A stretch of 64,000 nt of DNA from Variovorax sp. DXTD-1 (GTDB taxonomy: Bacteria; Pseudomonadota; Gammaproteobacteria; Burkholderiales; Burkholderiaceae_C), in NCBI RefSeq assembly GCF_003984625.1, contig NZ_RWKH01000011.1:113057-177056 (forward strand). The letters run 5' to 3'. A program made the position numbers and the translations under genes. A model generated the notes under the pieces. It was given only the letters and a program-made list of their open reading frames with translations, was not told the origin of the DNA and did no database searches. This document shows positions 11,692-20,654 of the stretch, piece after piece; the stretch's first letter is position 1, and every line of letters starts with the position of its first letter.

Positions 11692-12375
11692 TCAAATGGC
11701 GCCGTAGCGGGCGCGGTAGGCGAGAACGCGCTCGCGATGCGCACCCAGGTCGGCGGCGGCGTTGCCCGACAGGTAGTTCAGCAGGTCGTCGAGCGTGGCG
11801 ATGGCCACCACCTGGAGGCCCAGCTGGTTGCGCACGTACTGCACGGCGCTGTGGTCCACGTCCACGCCGTTTTCGGTGGCTTTCTCCTGCCGGTCGAGCG
11901 CAATCGATACCGCGTGCGGCGTGGCGCCGGCGGCTTCGATGGCCGCAATCGATTCGCGCACCGCGGTGCCGGCCGACATCACGTCGTCGACGATGAGCAC
12001 GCGGCCCTTGAGCGGCGCACCCACCAGGTTGCCGCCCTCGCCGTGGGCCTTGGCTTCCTTGCGGTTGTAGGCAAAGGGGTAGTTGCGGCCACGCCGGGCC
12101 AGTTCGGCCGCCACCGTGGCGCCCAGCGGAATGCCCTTGTAGGCGGGGCCGAAGATCATGTCGAACTCGACGCCGCTTTCGATCAGCCGGTCTGCATAGA
12201 ATCCGGCGAGACGAGCGATCTTGGCGCCGTCGTCGAAGAGGCCCGAATTGAAGAAGTAGGGGCTCAGGCGGCCGGCCTTGGTCTTGAACTCGCCGAAGCG
12301 CAGCACGCCAGAGTCGAGTGCGAACTGGACGAAGTCCTGCGCCACCGCACTGCTTTCCACACCATCTACAGCCAT
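11692..12375 (-). CDS. pyrE: Orotate phosphoribosyltransferase
   Basis: Adds phosphoribose from PRPP to orotate, forming orotidine 5'-phosphate in de novo pyrimidine synthesis. It has 227 residues with FGPAYKGIPLG (about 75-85), the flexible-loop NRKEAKAHGEGG and the PRPP motif VLIVDDVMSAGTA (126-138). ATG at 12375 has AAGGAA six bases upstream. That ribosome site lies in the 12-base gap before the divergent exonuclease III gene. The larger overlapping open frame upstream is a shadow. Confidence 0.96.
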   Translation of the reverse strand: MAVDGVESSAVAQDFVQFALDSGVLRFGEFKTKAGRLSPYFFNSGLFDDGAKIARLAGFYADRLIESGVEFDMIFGPAYKGIPLGATVAAELARRGRNYPFAYNRKEAKAHGEGGNLVGAPLKGRVLIVDDVMSAGTAVRESIAAIEAAGATPHAVSIALDRQEKATENGVDVDHSAVQYVRNQLGLQVVAIATLDDLLNYLSGNAAADLGAHRERVLAYRARYGAI

Positions 12376-12387
12376 CGGAATTTCCTT
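12376..12387. promoter_or_regulatory. Interlocked ribosome-binding sites of pyrE and xth
   Basis: The 12 bases between the divergent starts contain the near-palindrome GGAATTTCC (12377-12385). On the plus strand GGAA lies seven bases before the GTG of the nuclease; on the minus strand AAGGAA lies six bases before the ATG of pyrE. Promoters for each gene must therefore lie inside the other's coding region, so the two transcripts would overlap in antisense. Confidence 0.65.
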
Positions 12388-13191
12388 GTGTTCAAACTGA
12401 CCAGCCTCAATCTCAATGGCCTGCGTTCGGCCGCCACGAAAGGGGTGGCGGACTGGGTGGCCGAACTTGCGCCGGATTGTATTTGCATGCAGGAGATCCG
12501 GGTGCAGGCCAGCGACATCGAAGGCAGGTTCGAAGAAATGGCCGGTCTCAAGGGCTATTTCCACTTTGCCGAGAAAAAAGGCTACGCCGGCACCGCCATC
12601 TACACAAAGCACGCGCCAAGCGCCGTGGTCGTGGGCTGGGGCGACACCGAATTCGACGCTGAAGGCCGGTATCTCGAGCTGCGCTTCGACACGCCCGAGC
12701 GCAAGCTCTCGATCATCAGCTGCTACTTTCCGAGCGGCAGCTCGGGCGAGGAACGGCAGGAGGCCAAGTTCCGCTTCCTGAAGGGCTTCTTCCCGCACCT
12801 GATTGCGCTCAAGAAAGAGCGCGAGTTCATCCTCTGCGGCGACATCAACATCGCGCACAAGGAAATCGACCTCAAGAACTGGCGCGGCAACCAGAAGAAC
12901 AGCGGCTTCCTGCCCGAGGAACGCGCCTGGATGACCCGCCTGCTCGACGCCGGCGCCGATGGCGCGGGCTTGGTGGACGTGTACCGCATGCTCAAGCCCG
13001 AGACCACCGCCGAGGCGTACACCTGGTGGAGCAACCGCGGCCAGGCCTATGCCAACAACGTGGGATGGCGGCTCGACTACCACCTGGCCACCCCGGCGCT
13101 CGGCGCGCTGGCGCGCAATGAGCAGATCTACAAGACCATCAAGTTCAGCGACCACGCGCCGATCACGGTCGACTACGACTTCACGCTGTAG
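12388..13191 (+). CDS. xth: Exonuclease III family AP endonuclease
   Basis: Base-excision repair nuclease of the exonuclease III/ExoA family, cutting DNA 5' to abasic sites. It has 267 residues from GTG 12388, encoding FKLTSLNLNGLRSA directly after the start. Family motifs: CMQEIR (metal-binding Glu), CGDINIAH (catalytic Asp/Asn) and the C-terminal FSDHAPITVDYDF (catalytic His). No in-frame ATG gives the conserved N-terminus; an alternative TTG one codon earlier is possible. It is divergent from pyrE and convergent with the GntR regulator. Confidence 0.93.
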   Translation: MFKLTSLNLNGLRSAATKGVADWVAELAPDCICMQEIRVQASDIEGRFEEMAGLKGYFHFAEKKGYAGTAIYTKHAPSAVVVGWGDTEFDAEGRYLELRFDTPERKLSIISCYFPSGSSGEERQEAKFRFLKGFFPHLIALKKEREFILCGDINIAHKEIDLKNWRGNQKNSGFLPEERAWMTRLLDAGADGAGLVDVYRMLKPETTAEAYTWWSNRGQAYANNVGWRLDYHLATPALGALARNEQIYKTIKFSDHAPITVDYDFTL

Positions 13192-13205
13192 CCCGCCTGC
13201 CCGCT

Positions 13206-13979
13206 TCAGCGCGGCGCTGTCTTGCCCGCGTGCCGCGCCAGGTGCACCTGGTGCAGCGTGATCTTGCGCACCTCGGCCTGGCTGGTCTCGATGTGCGCGC
13301 GCAGCAGCATTGCGGCCTGGTCGCCGCGGTTGGCGCGAACGGCCTTCAGGATCTTGGCGTGCTCGTCATAAGTGGCGTCGATGCGCGGCTGCTGCGTGAA
13401 GTCGAGGCGGCGGATGATGCGGATGCGATCGGTCACGTCGCCGTGCACGCGCGCCATCTCGGCGTTGCCCGCGGCGGCCACCAGCGAGCAGTGAAAGGCC
13501 TCGTCCCATTGCGCCACCTGCGCGGTGTCGCTGCTGCGCTGGGCCGCGGGCACAAGCCAGATGTCGGCCAGCGCCTCGAGCAGGCTGCGGTCGACGCGGC
13601 GGTCGGCTTCGCACAGGCGATGCACGGCCGTGGTCTCGAGCACCATGCGCAGGTCGTAAAGCTGCTCGAACTGGTCGAAGTCGAAAGGCAGCACGCGCCA
13701 GCCGCTGCGGAACAGCACCTCGACAAAGCCCTCTTGCTGAAGGCGGAAAAGCGCCTGCCGCACCGGCGTGCGCGAAACGCCGAGCCGCTCGCTGATCTCG
13801 TTCTCGGTGAAGCGGTCGCCCGGAACAAGGATGAAATCGGCCACGTCGCGCTTGAGTTGCGCGTACACCTCGTCGGCGCGCGTACGAAAAGCGGTTTCGC
13901 CGGGGGCGGGGACGGCGGATACGGGCGAAGCGGAGCGGGAACGAACAGTAGGCACGTGGGGAATATTAGTCGCTGTCAT
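13206..13979 (-). CDS. GntR/FCD-family regulator of the triuret/biuret operon
   Basis: DNA-binding repressor or activator; last gene of the 12-gene nitrogen-scavenging operon, overlapping trtA by four bases (ATGA). It has 257 residues: a disordered N-terminus, winged helix (about 33-95, [22 protein letters not shown]), then an all-helical FCD effector domain. FCD metal-site candidates are Asp159, His163, His207 and His229. FCD regulators typically bind palindromes of CTTGT...ACAAG type, and two such palindromes lie in the operon leader at 24996 and 25080. Likely ligand is a urea oligomer, by context only. ATG at 13979 is preferred over a longer frame that shadows trtA. Confidence 0.88.
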   Translation of the reverse strand: MTATNIPHVPTVRSRSASPVSAVPAPGETAFRTRADEVYAQLKRDVADFILVPGDRFTENEISERLGVSRTPVRQALFRLQQEGFVEVLFRSGWRVLPFDFDQFEQLYDLRMVLETTAVHRLCEADRRVDRSLLEALADIWLVPAAQRSSDTAQVAQWDEAFHCSLVAAAGNAEMARVHGDVTDRIRIIRRLDFTQQPRIDATYDEHAKILKAVRANRGDQAAMLLRAHIETSQAEVRKITLHQVHLARHAGKTAPR

Positions 13980-14647
13980 TGCCCGCCGCGAAGCGCAGCC
14001 AGCAGCGCCCTGCTTGGCGCGGTCCAGCCGACGATGCCGCCCTGGGCGCGGACCATGTCGAGTGTGGCCTCCTTGAAGGCCGGAAAGTAGCTCTCGGTGC
14101 AGTCTTCGAGCAGAAGGCAGTCGTAGCCGCGGTCGTTCGCTTCGCGCATGCTGGTCTGCACGCACACTTCGGTGGTCACCCCGCCGAACAGCAGGTGCGT
14201 GATGCCGCGCGCTTGCAGCAGCTCATGCAGACCGGTGGCGTAGAACGCGCCCTTCCCGGGCTTGTCGATGACGATTTCGCCTTCGACCGGCGCCAGCGCA
14301 TCGATGATCTGGTTGCCCGGTTCGCCCGCCACAAGGATGCGGCCCATCGGACCTTCGTCGCCGATCCGCAATGCCGGATTGCCGCGGTTGCGCTTGGCAG
14401 GCGGGCAATCGGAAAGATCAGGCTTGTGCGCCTCCCGCGTGTGCACCACGAGGCCGCCGGCTTCCCGCCAGGCCTGCAACGCCGCTTTTGTCGCCGGAAC
14501 GATCGCTTCGAGCAGGGTCACATCGTTGCCCAGCGTTTCACCGAAGCCGCCGGGTTCGATGAAGTCGCGCTGCATGTCGATGAGGACCAGGGCAGCTTTC
14601 TTGATCCCGAACTCGTAGGGGAAGGGAATGGCTTCTTCTATGCGCAT
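13976..14647 (-). CDS. trtA: Triuret hydrolase-like cysteine hydrolase (TrtA)
   Basis: Isochorismatase-fold amidohydrolase predicted to cleave triuret to carboxybiuret (which becomes biuret) and ammonia. It has 223 residues with the family triad Asp24 (VLIDMQRDF), Lys129 ([10 protein letters not shown]) and nucleophile Cys162 ([20 protein letters not shown]). It shares the DKPGKG and TT-x-VCV architecture with biuH two genes upstream but is clearly a different paralogue. TrtA is an established enzyme encoded next to biuret hydrolase in relatives such as Herbaspirillum; assignment here rests on sequence type plus that context. ATG 14647 is used; an upstream GTG at 14758 adds non-family sequence. 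Another ureide hydrolase activity cannot be excluded. Confidence 0.78.
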   Translation of the reverse strand: MRIEEAIPFPYEFGIKKAALVLIDMQRDFIEPGGFGETLGNDVTLLEAIVPATKAALQAWREAGGLVVHTREAHKPDLSDCPPAKRNRGNPALRIGDEGPMGRILVAGEPGNQIIDALAPVEGEIVIDKPGKGAFYATGLHELLQARGITHLLFGGVTTEVCVQTSMREANDRGYDCLLLEDCTESYFPAFKEATLDMVRAQGGIVGWTAPSRALLAALRGGQ

Positions 14648-14758
14648 GTTGTTGCTCGCTTGTTCAGAGGGCGCGGGTGCGGCGATGGGCGGGATGCACA
14701 GGGGCAAACACTCCACCTTTGAGCCCGGTTTGCGGCCTTCCGATGAACAGCAGAGCAC

Positions 14759-16360
14759 TCATGCCACAGCCTCCAACGGCTCATGATGCCCGCCACCCAT
14801 GTGCGCCCCGATCACGTGCCTCTCAGCGCCCTCAGCCGAAGTCTCGAACACGATGCGCCCTTCGCTCATCACGACGATGCGGTCGGCCAGCTCAAGCAGT
14901 TCGTCGAGGTCTTCGCTGATGAGCAGCACCGCTCCGCCCTTCCCGCGCACCTGCACGATGCGCTCGTGAATCTCGGCCACGGCCGCAAAGTCGAGGCCGA
15001 ACACCGGGTTGGCGGCGATCAATACGTTGATGTCGCCGGCGAGTTCACGGGCCAGTACGGCGCGCTGCACGTTACCGCCCGAAAGGCTGCGAATCGGCGC
15101 GCCCTCACCTTGCGTCTTCACGCCGTATTCGGCAATCCACTCGCGCGCCCGATTGCGCCAGAAGGGAAAGTTCAACACGCCGCCTCGCGACAAGGGCGGC
15201 CTGTCGAAATCGCGCAGCGCCATGTTCTCCGCCACGCTGAGATCGCCCACGCACGCGTTGCGCAGCGGCTCCTCAGGCAGGCTGCGCACCTTGAGGCTTC
15301 GGTTCTCTCCGCGCCGTGCGCTGTATGGCTGACCCATGACGCTCACCTTGCCGGCGAGCCGCGGCCGCTGCCCGACCAGGGCCTCGACCAGCTCGCGCTG
15401 CCCGTTGCCCGAGACGCCCGCCACGCCGAGGATTTCGCCCGCGCGCACCGAAAGCGCCAGGTCGTGCAGCGCCAGGGTGCCCCGGTCGCCCTGGGCGCGG
15501 AGACCTTCGACCTTCAATGCAATGGGTGCCGCTGCGGACACGGGCTTTCTGGCAGCGGGCAATGCAGCCGGTGCGGAGGAGGAAGCCTCAGCATCCTCGC
15601 CGCCCATCATGGCCCCTGCCAACCGTGCCGGGCTCGTGTCCGCCACGCGGCAATGGTGCACCGCCTTGCCGCGGCGCAGTACCGTCACACCGTCTGCATA
15701 GGCCATGACCTCGCGGAACTTGTGCGTGATGATGAGCACGGTGCACAAGCCGCTGCGCGCGAACTCGCGCACATGGCCCAGCACCTCGTCCGCCTCCTGC
15801 GGCGTCAGCACAGAAGTGGGCTCATCGAGGATCAGGAGCCGCGGCTTCAGGTACAGCTGCTTGAGCAGTTCGAGCTTCTGTTTTTCGCCCGCGGCAAGCT
15901 CCGAAGGCCGCGCGTCCAGGTCGAGGCTGAAGGGCGTGATCGCGAGAAAATCCTTCAGCTCCGCGCGCTTGGCTTTCCAGTCGATCAGCGCGGGCGTCTT
16001 GCCGCCCGCGAGCAGCAGGTTCTCCGCCACGGTCATGCCCGGCGCCAGCGTGAAGTGCTGGTACACCATGCCAATGCCCAGCGCGCGCGCCACGATGGGA
16101 TTGGCAATGTCCTGCTCGCGGCCGTCGATCAGGATGCTACCCTCCTCAGCGCGCTGGAAACCGGCCACGCACTTCACCAGCGTGCTCTTGCCCGCGCCGT
16201 TCTCGCCGAGCAGCGCATGCACCGTGCCGGGCTCCACGCGCATCGTCACGCGGTCCATGGCGGTGAAGCTGCCGAAGCGCTTGGTCAGCTCGTAGGTGTC
16301 GAGCGCGAGTGCGCCGCTGCCGCCCGGCAGGGCGCCGATCGCATGGGGCGCGGCGCTCAT
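14759..16360 (-). CDS. BMP-type ABC importer, fused double ATPase
   Basis: Energises the nucleoside/BMP-class importer encoded just upstream (two permeases and a binding protein). It has 533 residues with two ABC domains, RbsA/NupO style. Domain 1 (about 20-255) has Walker A GENGAGKST, signature-like LAAGEKQKLELL and Walker B LLILDEPTSVL. Domain 2 (about 285-515) has a degenerate Walker A (GVSGNGQREL), signature LSGGNVQRAVLARE and Walker B-like NVLIAANPVFGLD without the usual Glu. One canonical and one degenerate site is normal for this class. It lies between biuH and trtA, so the substrate is probably a urea oligomer. ATG 16360 (MSAAPHAIG) is preferred to an earlier start overlapping biuH. 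Confidence 0.88.
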   Translation of the reverse strand: MSAAPHAIGALPGGSGALALDTYELTKRFGSFTAMDRVTMRVEPGTVHALLGENGAGKSTLVKCVAGFQRAEEGSILIDGREQDIANPIVARALGIGMVYQHFTLAPGMTVAENLLLAGGKTPALIDWKAKRAELKDFLAITPFSLDLDARPSELAAGEKQKLELLKQLYLKPRLLILDEPTSVLTPQEADEVLGHVREFARSGLCTVLIITHKFREVMAYADGVTVLRRGKAVHHCRVADTSPARLAGAMMGGEDAEASSSAPAALPAARKPVSAAAPIALKVEGLRAQGDRGTLALHDLALSVRAGEILGVAGVSGNGQRELVEALVGQRPRLAGKVSVMGQPYSARRGENRSLKVRSLPEEPLRNACVGDLSVAENMALRDFDRPPLSRGGVLNFPFWRNRAREWIAEYGVKTQGEGAPIRSLSGGNVQRAVLARELAGDINVLIAANPVFGLDFAAVAEIHERIVQVRGKGGAVLLISEDLDELLELADRIVVMSEGRIVFETSAEGAERHVIGAHMGGGHHEPLEAVA

Positions 16361-16367
16361 GCGTGCG

Positions 16368-17069
16368 TCACCTGAGCGCAGCGAGCAACTGCTGCGAGGC
16401 GGCGTGCGCACCGAACACGCCGCCTTGCATCGTGATCATCTTCAGCGCCGCCAGATGGTTGCCATGGTCGGTGGCAGCGGTGCAGTCGGACAGCAGCAGG
16501 CATTCGAAGCCGCGGTCGTTGGCGTCGCGCATGGTGGTGTGCACGCACACGTCGGTGGTGATGCCCGCAAGAATCAGGTTCTCGATGCCGCGCGTGCGCA
16601 AGATCAGTTCGAGATCGGTCGCGTAGAACGACCCCTTGCCGGGCTTGTCGATCACCACCTCGCCGGCGAGCGGCGCCAGTTCGGGAATGATCTCCCATCC
16701 CGGCTCGCCGCGCACCAGGATGCGTCCGCACGGCCCGTCGTCGCCAATACCCACTCCGTTCGCGCCAATCTGGCGCGAACGCCAGCGCTTGTTGGCGGGC
16801 AGGTCCGCCAGGTCGGGCCGATGGCCTTCGCGCGTGTGAATGATGTGAAAGCCCAGCGGCCGCATCGCCGCGAGCGTTCGCGCGATCGGCTGAATCGGCG
16901 CCTGCACCAGCGAAAGGTCGTAGCCCATCACGTCCACGTAGCCACCCTTGCCGCAGAAATCGGTCTGCATGTCGATCACGATCAACGCGGTGTTGTCGGG
17001 CCGCAATGCGCCGTTGTAGGGCCAGGCGTAGGGCTCGGCCTCTACATGGCGGCCAGTTGTCGTTGTCAT
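16368..17069 (-). CDS. biuH: Biuret hydrolase
   Basis: Hydrolyses biuret to allophanate and ammonia. It has 233 residues of the isochorismatase-like cysteine hydrolase family and closely resembles the characterised rhizobial BiuH throughout, including [21 protein letters not shown] and [14 protein letters not shown] segments (one or two differences each). Catalytic triad: Asp33, Lys142, Cys175 ([18 protein letters not shown]). It starts six bases from the permease stop and ends eight bases from the ATPase start. The product allophanate would feed AtzF, the first gene of the operon. ATG 17069 gives the family N-terminus; the longer frame is a shadow. Confidence 0.93.
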   Translation of the reverse strand: MTTTTGRHVEAEPYAWPYNGALRPDNTALIVIDMQTDFCGKGGYVDVMGYDLSLVQAPIQPIARTLAAMRPLGFHIIHTREGHRPDLADLPANKRWRSRQIGANGVGIGDDGPCGRILVRGEPGWEIIPELAPLAGEVVIDKPGKGSFYATDLELILRTRGIENLILAGITTDVCVHTTMRDANDRGFECLLLSDCTAATDHGNHLAALKMITMQGGVFGAHAASQQLLAALR

Positions 17070-17074
17070 GGCGT

Positions 17075-17998
17075 TCAGTTCCTTGTCGATGAAAGTTCGC
17101 CGGGGCTGCCGAGTGCCGTGCTGCCGGGCCTGCAGGTAAGCACAAGAATGACCAGCGTGAGCACGTAGGGCACGGTGTTGAACAGGTGGTAGCCCCAGCC
17201 GACGCCGATGGACTGCAGCGCGGGCCCGATGGCACCCGCACCGCCGAAGAGAAACGCAGCGCCCACGCAGCGCAGCGGGCTCCAGCGCGCGAAGATCACG
17301 AGCGCGACGGCAATGAGGCCCTGGCCGCTGGAGATGCCTTCGTTCCAGCTGCCCGGATAGAACAGCGTGAGCGATGCGCCGCCGAGCCCCGCGATGAAGC
17401 CGCCCGCTGTGGTCGCTGCAATGCGCAGGCCCGACACCGAATAGCCGAGCGCCCGTGTGGCCTGCGCCGAATCGCCGGCCATGCGCACCAGCAAGCCGGC
17501 GCGTGTCCGCGCAAAGCCCCACCAGAGCAGCACGGCCAGTGCCACACCGATGGGCACCAGCGCATTGAGCTGCAGCGCCGATCGCACCACCGTGTTGTCA
17601 CTCCAGAAGCCCAGCGGTATGGCGGGAATCTGCGGCGCCTGCGGCTGGATCAGTGGCTTGCCCAAGTAGAACGCGAGCCCCGTGCCGAGCAGCATCAGCG
17701 CGATGCCGGTGGCCACGTCGTTCACCCGGTCGAGCGAACACAGCAGGCCGTGCAGCAGCGCGAGCGCCGCGCCCGCCACCGCGCCGATCAGCACGCCGAG
17801 CCAAGCCGAATCGGTGAGATAGGCGCCACCGAAAGCCGCCATGGCCGACAGCACCAGCACGCCCTCGAGCCCCAGGTTAATGCGCCCCGACTTCTCGGTA
17901 AGGCATTCACCCAGGCTCACGAAGAGAAAGGGTGCCCCCACGCGCAGCGCACCGCCGACGATGCCGGCCACGAGCGCGATCCACTGGTCAGCGGTCAT
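17075..17998 (-). CDS. BMP-type ABC importer permease (second)
   Basis: Inner-membrane permease of the BPD_transp_2 family found in nucleoside/BMP importers. It has 307 residues and about eight to nine hydrophobic segments, with [20 protein letters not shown] (about 23-42) and NDVATGIAL typical of the NupQ/YufQ branch, and the family loop [21 protein letters not shown]. Pairs with the permease 22 bases upstream. Substrate is inferred from the neighbouring biuret and triuret hydrolases. Confidence 0.88.
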   Translation of the reverse strand: MTADQWIALVAGIVGGALRVGAPFLFVSLGECLTEKSGRINLGLEGVLVLSAMAAFGGAYLTDSAWLGVLIGAVAGAALALLHGLLCSLDRVNDVATGIALMLLGTGLAFYLGKPLIQPQAPQIPAIPLGFWSDNTVVRSALQLNALVPIGVALAVLLWWGFARTRAGLLVRMAGDSAQATRALGYSVSGLRIAATTAGGFIAGLGGASLTLFYPGSWNEGISSGQGLIAVALVIFARWSPLRCVGAAFLFGGAGAIGPALQSIGVGWGYHLFNTVPYVLTLVILVLTCRPGSTALGSPGELSSTRN

Positions 17999-18020
17999 TG
18001 GTGCACCCTTGGCGCTGCGT

Positions 18021-19082
18021 TCATGCCGGGCTCCCCGAAGCGCGGAGCATGCGTGCGCGCAGCGCGCCCCAGTCGACCATGCGCAGGCCCTCGCTCGCAA
18101 GAATGAGCACGAACGCAATGCCCTGCAGCACCAGCACCGAGGCATCGGGCAAACCAAGCCGCCGCTGCAACAGGCTGCCCGCCGCGCCGAAGCCGCCGAA
18201 CAGGATGGCCACCGGCACGATGGCCGCGGGGTTGTGCCGCGCGATGAACGACACCAGGATGCCCGCGTAGCCATAGCCCGCAATCAGGGAGGCATTCGCA
18301 TTGGTGTGAACCGCCGTCACCTCGACCGCGCCCGCGAGCCCCGCGCAGGCACCGCCGAGCGCGCAGGCGCCAAGGATGAGCCGTGTGGCCGGCAGCCCCA
18401 CGAGCTGTGCCGTGCGCGGATTGCCGCCCACCACGCGCACCGAAAAACCCGAGGCGGTGGCGCGCAGCCACCACGCGAGCCCGAGGCAGGCGACCACGCC
18501 GATCACGAAGCCCCAGTGCACGTCGGAGCCACCGATGCCGCCGATCAGCAGCCCCTCGTTCAGCGCATGGGTCGATGGCTTGTTGAGGCTGGCCGGGTCG
18601 CGCAGCGGCCCTTCGACAAGGTGCTTGAAGATGCCGATGGCAATGTAGGCCAGCAGCAGGCTGCTGATGGTTTCGTTGATGCCGCGGTACTGGCGCAGCC
18701 AGCCCGCAAGCGCGATCCACAGCGCCCCGGCAAGAGCGCCCGCAACGCACACTGCCGCGGTACCTACGACGTTATGAGGCAAGGGCACCGCGTGCGCGAG
18801 CGCCGCCGAGGCCAGGCCGCCCAGCACCAGCGCACCCTCCCCGCCGATGACGATGAGCCCCGCCCGCGCCGGCAGCGCCACGCACAGCGCGGTGAGCATC
18901 AACGGCGCGGCGCGCTGCAAGGTGTTCTGCCAAGAGAACCAGTCGCCGAACGCACCCTTGAACAGCGTTGCCCAGACCTCCACCGGATCGGCGCCGGCAA
19001 AGGCCACCAGCACACCAAACAGCAGCAGCGCCGCCGCAATGGCGAACACCGGCAGGGCGAATTCCTTGAGCGCGTGGCGCAT
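18021..19082 (-). CDS. BMP-type ABC importer permease (first)
   Basis: Partner permease of the same importer, NupP/YufP branch. It has 353 residues with an N-terminal membrane segment followed by a periplasmic stretch (ADPVEVWATLFKGAFGD) and then the BPD_transp_2 core (RAGLIVIGGEGALVLGG; VVGGNPRTAQLVGLP). ATG 19082 (MRHALKEF) is chosen; an in-frame TTG four codons earlier is possible. It starts 19 bases after the binding-protein stop. Confidence 0.88.
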   Translation of the reverse strand: MRHALKEFALPVFAIAAALLLFGVLVAFAGADPVEVWATLFKGAFGDWFSWQNTLQRAAPLMLTALCVALPARAGLIVIGGEGALVLGGLASAALAHAVPLPHNVVGTAAVCVAGALAGALWIALAGWLRQYRGINETISSLLLAYIAIGIFKHLVEGPLRDPASLNKPSTHALNEGLLIGGIGGSDVHWGFVIGVVACLGLAWWLRATASGFSVRVVGGNPRTAQLVGLPATRLILGACALGGACAGLAGAVEVTAVHTNANASLIAGYGYAGILVSFIARHNPAAIVPVAILFGGFGAAGSLLQRRLGLPDASVLVLQGIAFVLILASEGLRMVDWGALRARMLRASGSPA

Positions 19083-19101
19083 GGTGAAGATCAACTTGGA
19101 A

Positions 19102-20220
19102 TCAGGCCGAGCCGATCACGCCTTCGACCAGGTAGTTCATCTTTTCCAGCTCCAGGTCGGTCTGCTTCAGCACCTTGCCCGCCGGCACCACGACGGCGCC
19201 CTTGTTGTCCTTGATGCCGTCCTTGAAGATGTCGAAGGTGCCCGCGATCATCCTGGCCTTGATGTCGTCGGCCTGCTTCCTTGCGGCGTCGGGCACCATG
19301 GGGCCGTAGGCGGACATCTTCACGTAGCCTTCCTTTAGGCCTCCGCGCAGGAAGTTCGGGTGCGGCTTGCCGGCTTGCGCGGCGTCGATGGCCGCCTTGT
19401 AGGCCGTGAGCCAGTTCCACTCGGCACCGGTGAGGTACGCGTTGGGCGCCAGTTTGGCTTGGCTCGCGTGGTAGCCGCAAACCATCTTGCCGCGCTTGGC
19501 CGCCGTCTCGACCACCACCTTGGGGCCGTCGACGTGCATGGTGAACACGTCGCAGCCCTGATCGGCCAGGCTGTTGGTGGCCTCGGCTTCCTTCACGGCC
19601 ATCGACCAGTCGCCGGTGAAGATCACGCTGCAGGTGATGTTCGGCTTGACCGACCGCGCGCCGAGCGTAAAGGCGTTGATGTTGCGCAGCACCTGCGGAA
19701 TGGGCTTGGCGGCAACGAAGGCGATCTTGTTGCTCTTGGTCATGTGCGCGGCGATCACGCCGTTCAGGAACTGGCACTCGTCGATATAGCCGAAGAAGCT
19801 GCCGGCATTCTTCGGGTGCTTGCCCTCTGTCCAGAGGCCGCCGCAGTGCGAGAAGCGCACATCGGGGTTCTTGGGCGCAACTGCGAGGATGTGCGGATCG
19901 AAATAGCCGAACGAGGTGGGAAACAGCAGCTTGGCGCCGTCCTGCGAGATCATGCCGGCCATGGTCTTCTGCACGGCGGCCGTCTCGGGCACGTTCTCTT
20001 CTTCCACCACCTTCACGCCGGGCAGCTTCTTGACCTCCGCCGCCGCCATGGCGTGCGCCTGGTTGTAGCCGTAGTCGTCGCGCGCGCCGACGTAGATCAC
20101 GCCGACGGTCAGCGGCTTGGCCTGTGCGCCGGCAAGGGCGCTCCAGCCTCCGAGGGAACCGGCAGCGCCGAGCGCGGCCAGGGATTTGAGGGACTCGCGG
20201 CGATTGATGGGGCTGGTCAT
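19102..20220 (-). CDS. BMP-family ABC substrate-binding protein
   Basis: Periplasmic binding component of the nucleoside/BMP-type importer. It has 372 residues. The N-terminus carries a twin-arginine-like signal (NRRESLKSL then a hydrophobic stretch ending ALAGAQA), so export is probable via Tat or Sec. The mature part starts KPLTVGVIYVGARDDYGYNQ, the PnrA/BMP fold. Most studied BMP proteins bind purine nucleosides, but here the neighbours argue for biuret or triuret. ATG 20220 has GGAGA at good spacing. Confidence 0.88.
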   Translation of the reverse strand: MTSPINRRESLKSLAALGAAGSLGGWSALAGAQAKPLTVGVIYVGARDDYGYNQAHAMAAAEVKKLPGVKVVEEENVPETAAVQKTMAGMISQDGAKLLFPTSFGYFDPHILAVAPKNPDVRFSHCGGLWTEGKHPKNAGSFFGYIDECQFLNGVIAAHMTKSNKIAFVAAKPIPQVLRNINAFTLGARSVKPNITCSVIFTGDWSMAVKEAEATNSLADQGCDVFTMHVDGPKVVVETAAKRGKMVCGYHASQAKLAPNAYLTGAEWNWLTAYKAAIDAAQAGKPHPNFLRGGLKEGYVKMSAYGPMVPDAARKQADDIKARMIAGTFDIFKDGIKDNKGAVVVPAGKVLKQTDLELEKMNYLVEGVIGSA

Positions 20221-20273
20221 GAGGATCTCCGGTCTTGGATACAAGGTAGGGTGCAAAAAATGTGCCTGGGTGT

Positions 20274-20654
20274 TCAGTCGATCAGGCTCACGTGCGCGGC
20301 GGCCACGCGCCAGCCGTCGGCGGTGCGCAGCCAGGTCTGGCTCTGGCGACCGGTCTGGCGGCTGCCTTCGCGGCGGAACTCGGCATTGGCGGTCGCAAGG
20401 TCGCGGCCGTAGGTGGTGATGACGGTGCGCAGCAGCTCGCGCGGCGGGCTCTGGACCGGCAGCGATGCACGAAAGGCGCTGATGGCCGCGTGACCGTAGT
20501 GGTTCTCTGAGTAGCCGTAGCGCAGCGTGTGCGGGCTGTTCCAGAACAGCTCGTCGAGCACATCACGGCGGTTGGTGACGAGTGCTTCTTCATACCGCGC
20601 GAACACCGCGGTCACTTCGGCAAGCACCTCGGGGATGTTGATCTCCAGGGTCAT
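20274..20654 (-). CDS. AtzH/HpxZ-like (DUF3225) protein
   Basis: 126-residue protein of the SnoaL/NTF2-like DUF3225 group, with [21 protein letters not shown] (about 37-57, family hallmark) and [22 protein letters not shown] at the C-terminus. Relatives are AtzH of the cyanuric acid operon, a decarboxylase acting on a carboxylated urea intermediate, and HpxZ of oxalurate catabolism. Here no AtzE or AtzG partner is present. A plausible role is decarboxylating the carboxybiuret released by TrtA, which is inference. It overlaps the ATPase gene by ATGA and is followed after 53 bases by the BMP binding protein. Confidence 0.82.
   Translation of the reverse strand: MTLEINIPEVLAEVTAVFARYEEALVTNRRDVLDELFWNSPHTLRYGYSENHYGHAAISAFRASLPVQSPPRELLRTVITTYGRDLATANAEFRREGSRQTGRQSQTWLRTADGWRVAAAHVSLID

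Noticed and set aside
14648..14758. GTG-started 37-residue extension of the TrtA-like protein
   Set aside because: Cys- and Pro-rich sequence unlike isochorismatase-fold N-termini; ATG 14647 gives the expected length and places the nucleophile at Cys162.
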